Below are positions 40,652 through 43,278 of a stretch of 43,278 bases of DNA, in pieces. The stretch is taken from NCBI RefSeq assembly GCF_023243075.1, contig NZ_JALKFZ020000189.1, forward strand, positions 1 to 43,278, given 5' to 3'. The notes under the pieces are model-generated. The model saw only the letters and a list, made by a program, of their open reading frames with translations. It did not search any database and was not told the origin of the DNA. Source of the stretch: Frankia sp. AiPa1 (GTDB taxonomy: Bacteria > Actinomycetota > Actinomycetes > Frankiales > Frankiaceae). Within the stretch, counting starts at the first letter, position 1. Each line of letters opens with the position of its first letter. The position numbers were made by a program, and so were the translations under genes.

Positions 40652-41324
40652 GCCCTTCCTGTGGGGCCCTGAGCCCGGATGAGCCTCCGTCTGGGAGGGC
40701 GCCGAGCGCTGCCTGGCGAGGCTTCGCGCTCCGCCTGACGAGCGTTGAACCGACGAGCAGCTTCAAGCCCGATGAGCCCTGGGCCGGCGTGTGCTGGTGG
40801 GGTCCCAGGCGAGGAACGCGGGTCGACCGGCGCGACGGGCGCCGAAGACGGAAGCGTGCAGACGGACGCGGGCCGGCGGATGCCTGCGGACAGGCGCCCG
40901 CCGAGGAGGCGTGTGCCGCTCCCTCGGGGCCTTGGCTGGCGACGGAGTTCGGTCGTTATGACGGAATGTGATCGGCTATTGGGCGCATGGTGACGGCGGG
41001 TTCACAGCTTGTCTTTCGTCGATCTTAAGAATCCTTTAGGCCCCGGGAGATGTGCTGGTCATCGTCGGAAACGACGCAGGGTGCGACGCCGGAGCGCCAC
41101 GAGGCCACGGCGCGACGGTGCCGCACCACGTCCGATCTGACCGACCAGAGCTTCACCCGGCGGAGGTAACCCCGACCTTCGGTGGGTGCGCCCAGCCCGG
41201 GTCGCGGCCCGTCCCAGCCGCGGCCCGGGCTCGACCTTGTCTCCGCCTTTTGTGGCGGACCTAGATTTTTTGCTTTGTGTCGGATTTGTGCTGGATTCTT
41301 TCGGGGCAGCTCTCGCCTACGGGC
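40652..41324. other. Long gap, no gene seen
   Basis: 673 bases between convergent genes, one of the longest gaps here. The A/T-rich patch near 41022-41038 (tcgatcttaagaatccttt) could be a promoter or processing site. Open frames lack coding bias and family similarity. A small RNA is possible but nothing supports it. Confidence 0.4.
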
Positions 41325-42746
41325 CTACGAGGCGGCGGCGGTGGCGAGGCGGGCGCGGGCGGTGTCGAGGCGGGCGAGGGTGGTCTCCCGGCCGAGAAGC
41401 TCGAGTGACTCGAACAGCGGCAGACCCACGGAACGCCCGGTGACGGCGACCCGCACGGGGGCCTGTGCCTTGGCGAGCTTCAGCCCGTGCTGCTCGCCCA
41501 CCTCGGTCAGCGCCGTCTTCAGGGCTTCCGCCGTCCACTCGACCGTGCCGAACCGGGCGTGGACATCGGAGAGAAGTGCGGCGGCCGGGCCCTTCATCGC
41601 TTTCGCCCAGGCCGCGTCGTCCACGGGGGCGTCCGCCAGGAACAGGAAGTCGACCATCGGCACGATCTCCGAGAGCACCGACAGCCGGGACTGGGCGAGC
41701 CCGACCACGGCGGCGAACACCTTCGGGTCGAACGCCTCGGCCGGCCACGGCGCCACCGGGGCGGTCAGCCACGGCCGTACCGCCTGGGCGAACTCGTCCG
41801 GTGTGAGTGCCCGGATGTACTCGCCGTTGAACGCCCGCAGCTTCTTCTCGTCGAAGAACGCCGGCGAGGGCTTCACATCGGCCAGGTCGAAGGTCGTCTC
41901 GATCGTCTCCCAGGGGACGATCTCCTCGTCGCCGGGCGGCGCCCAGCCGAGCAGCATCAGATAGTTCTTCATCGCCGCCGGCAGGTAGCCCTCGTCGCGG
42001 TATGACTCGAGCGCCACCTTGTCGCGCCGCTTGGACAGCTTCTGCCGCTTCTCGTTCACGATGACGGGGACGTGCGCCCACACCGGCGGTTCCGGCGCGC
42101 CGAGCGCCGCCCACAACAGCTGCTGCTTGGGAGTGTTCGGCAGGTGCTCCTCACCGCGGATGACGTGGGTGATGCCCATCTCGAGGTCGTCGACGACGTT
42201 GGCGAGCAGAAACACCGCCGAGCCGTCGGCGCGGGCGATGACGAAGTCCTCGAGGGTGTCGTTGGCGAACTGTGGTTCGCCGCGGATGAGGTCGCGCACG
42301 ACCGTCACCCCTTCGTCGGGTGTGCGGAACCGCAGCGCCCGCCCGGGACCGGGCCCGAGCGCCCGTTCGCGGCAGAAACCGTCGTAGCCCCGCTGGGCGT
42401 TGCCGGTGCGCTCCGCCAACTCCTCGCGGGTGCAGTCGCAGTAGTAGGCCAGGCCGGCCGCCTGTAGCCGGCTGGCCGCGTCGCGGTGGGCCTGAGCTCG
42501 CGACGACTGCAGGACGGGCCCCTCGTACCGGCCGGGGCTGATGCCCAGCCAGTCCAAGGCGCTGATGATGCCGTCGGTCCATTCCGGCCGGTTACGTGAG
42601 GCGTCGGTGTCCTCGACGCGCAGCACGAAATCGCCACCGGTGCGCAGTGCGACCAGCCAGTTGAACAGCGCCGACCGCGCTCCACCCACATGGAAGATGC
42701 CGGTGGGAGACGGCGCGAACCGGACCCGAACCCGCCCAGAACTCAT
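41325..42746 (-). CDS. gltX: Glutamate--tRNA ligase
   Basis: 473 residues, normal for GluRS. HIGH-type motif FAPSPTGIFHVGG near the N-terminus, zinc-binding cysteines in YYCDCTREELAERT and GFCRERA, catalytic-loop residues around DDLEMGITHVIRGEEHL and KMSKS-type motif QKLSKRRDK. The C-terminal anticodon-binding domain is complete, ending RLATAAAS. It attaches glutamate to tRNA-Glu (and, where GatCAB is used, to tRNA-Gln). ATG 42746 was chosen; the open frame extends 14 codons upstream without family similarity. The stop is at 41325. It is the clearest core housekeeping gene in the window. Confidence 0.97.
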   Translation of the reverse strand: MSSGRVRVRFAPSPTGIFHVGGARSALFNWLVALRTGGDFVLRVEDTDASRNRPEWTDGIISALDWLGISPGRYEGPVLQSSRAQAHRDAASRLQAAGLAYYCDCTREELAERTGNAQRGYDGFCRERALGPGPGRALRFRTPDEGVTVVRDLIRGEPQFANDTLEDFVIARADGSAVFLLANVVDDLEMGITHVIRGEEHLPNTPKQQLLWAALGAPEPPVWAHVPVIVNEKRQKLSKRRDKVALESYRDEGYLPAAMKNYLMLLGWAPPGDEEIVPWETIETTFDLADVKPSPAFFDEKKLRAFNGEYIRALTPDEFAQAVRPWLTAPVAPWPAEAFDPKVFAAVVGLAQSRLSVLSEIVPMVDFLFLADAPVDDAAWAKAMKGPAAALLSDVHARFGTVEWTAEALKTALTEVGEQHGLKLAKAQAPVRVAVTGRSVGLPLFESLELLGRETTLARLDTARARLATAAAS

Positions 42747-42868
42747 GCGGGCGAGCGTACAGGGATCTCGGGAACGGCCCGGTTGCACCGCGAGCGGGCC
42801 GCGCGACAGACGGGGCGGATTCCCCGTCGGGGCGGCGGCCTCGGGGCGCGGGGTGGCCGGTCGCCCGG

Positions 42869-43278
42869 TTACTCCCCGAGGAGATCAAGCAGGTCGAGGG
42901 GGGTGGTGGGGTGGTGGGGGGTGTGGGTGAGGTGGTGGCGCCAGTGGGTCTCGGTGGCATCGGGATCGTGGTGGGCCAGGTGGGCGAGGAGCTGCCGGTG
43001 AAGGGTGTGCTGGTGGCGGAGGGTGTCGAGGTCGGGCGGGGTGGAGTCGGCGGTGGTGGCGTCGAGGATGTGGCGGACCATCAGCGTGAGGGTGGTCAGG
43101 GTGTGGTTGGTGCGGGCTGTCGTGTTCGCGCTGCCGCTGGGGGGCGGGGTGAGCAGGAGGGTGTGGAAGTGGAGGTGTTGGGTGTGAATGTCGGTGGGGT
43201 CGGGGTTGGTGCTGTCGAGGGTGATGTCGGTGGTGGTGAGGTGGTGGGTGAGGGTGGTGAGGTGGGGGTCGGTGATGG
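42869..43278 (-). CDS. GntR/FCD-type regulator, C-terminal part (start beyond window)
   Basis: The last 136 residues of a minus-strand gene that enters from the right edge. The visible part resembles the all-helical FCD ligand-binding domain of FadR-type GntR regulators: HTLTTLTLMVRHILDA, then RHQHTLHRQLLAHLAHHDPD and ATETHWRHHLTHTP (the conserved His pattern of a metal or effector pocket), ending LDLLDLLGE. Composition is striking: Thr, His, Leu and Pro dominate, coded nearly only by ACC, CAC, CTC and CCC. It ends 122 bases upstream of the gltX start in the same direction. The DNA-binding half is not visible, so the family call is tentative. Confidence 0.6.
   Translation of the reverse strand, partial: ITDPHLTTLTHHLTTTDITLDSTNPDPTDIHTQHLHFHTLLLTPPPSGSANTTARTNHTLTTLTLMVRHILDATTADSTPPDLDTLRHQHTLHRQLLAHLAHHDPDATETHWRHHLTHTPHHPTTPLDLLDLLGE

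Noticed and set aside
1..43278. CRISPR array or prophage
   Set aside because: No regularly spaced direct repeats with unique spacers, and no phage structural, integrase or terminase gene was recognised.

Overview
This is GC-rich actinobacterial DNA with strong G/C third-position bias, GTG/TTG starts and many short gene overlaps. The protein families (NDMA-dependent alcohol dehydrogenase, DUF2637, DUF6314, MmyB-like and HxlR regulators, DUF62 SAM hydrolase) point to a soil actinomycete, and Frankia or a close relative is my best guess. That placement comes from family recognition, not from a search.

Region 1 (1-8254) is a signalling/chaperone block. A minus-strand operon runs Ser/Thr kinase, J-like zinc-ribbon membrane protein, GrpE-like factor, DnaK-like Hsp70, TPR protein (cut by the window edge), with overlaps or short gaps throughout. 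A second Ser/Thr kinase, fused to kinesin-light-chain-type TPRs, is divergent from it. The shared promoter region carries a perfect 12-bp inverted repeat.

Region 2 (8300-17258) is lipid/alcohol catabolism: a broken MFS exporter, an acyl-CoA thioesterase-like protein, an SDR, two overlapping acyl-CoA dehydrogenases that look like a heteromeric pair, a zinc alcohol dehydrogenase, and a convergent NDMA-dependent alcohol dehydrogenase plus aldehyde dehydrogenase operon.

Region 3 (17763-28014) holds an overlapping methyltransferase and haem-oxygenase-like iron enzyme pair, a two-CBS protein, a CYTH-CHAD protein, a CDF metal exporter, a pyruvate-oxidase-like TPP enzyme, and an SDR-like protein without the SDR catalytic residues, divergent from an HxlR regulator.

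Region 4 (28015-39700) is accessory and decayed. It has a perfect 21-bp palindrome, remnants of LuxR, MmyB, MFS, TetR, P450, TPR and aminoglycoside-phosphotransferase-like genes, and one copy of a dispersed hairpin repeat whose inverted partner lies 12 kb away. Among these are intact genes: a one-repeat OAA-type lectin, a SAM hydrolase, a DUF6314 protein, a DUF2637 membrane protein and a TIR-NACHT-membrane protein that is probably an immune sensor. It ends at a tRNA-Asn(GTT).

Region 5 (39848-43278) returns to ordinary genes: a small YtxH-like protein, a winged-helix regulator, gltX and the end of a GntR/FCD-type regulator. No CRISPR array, rRNA gene, complete insertion sequence or prophage was seen.
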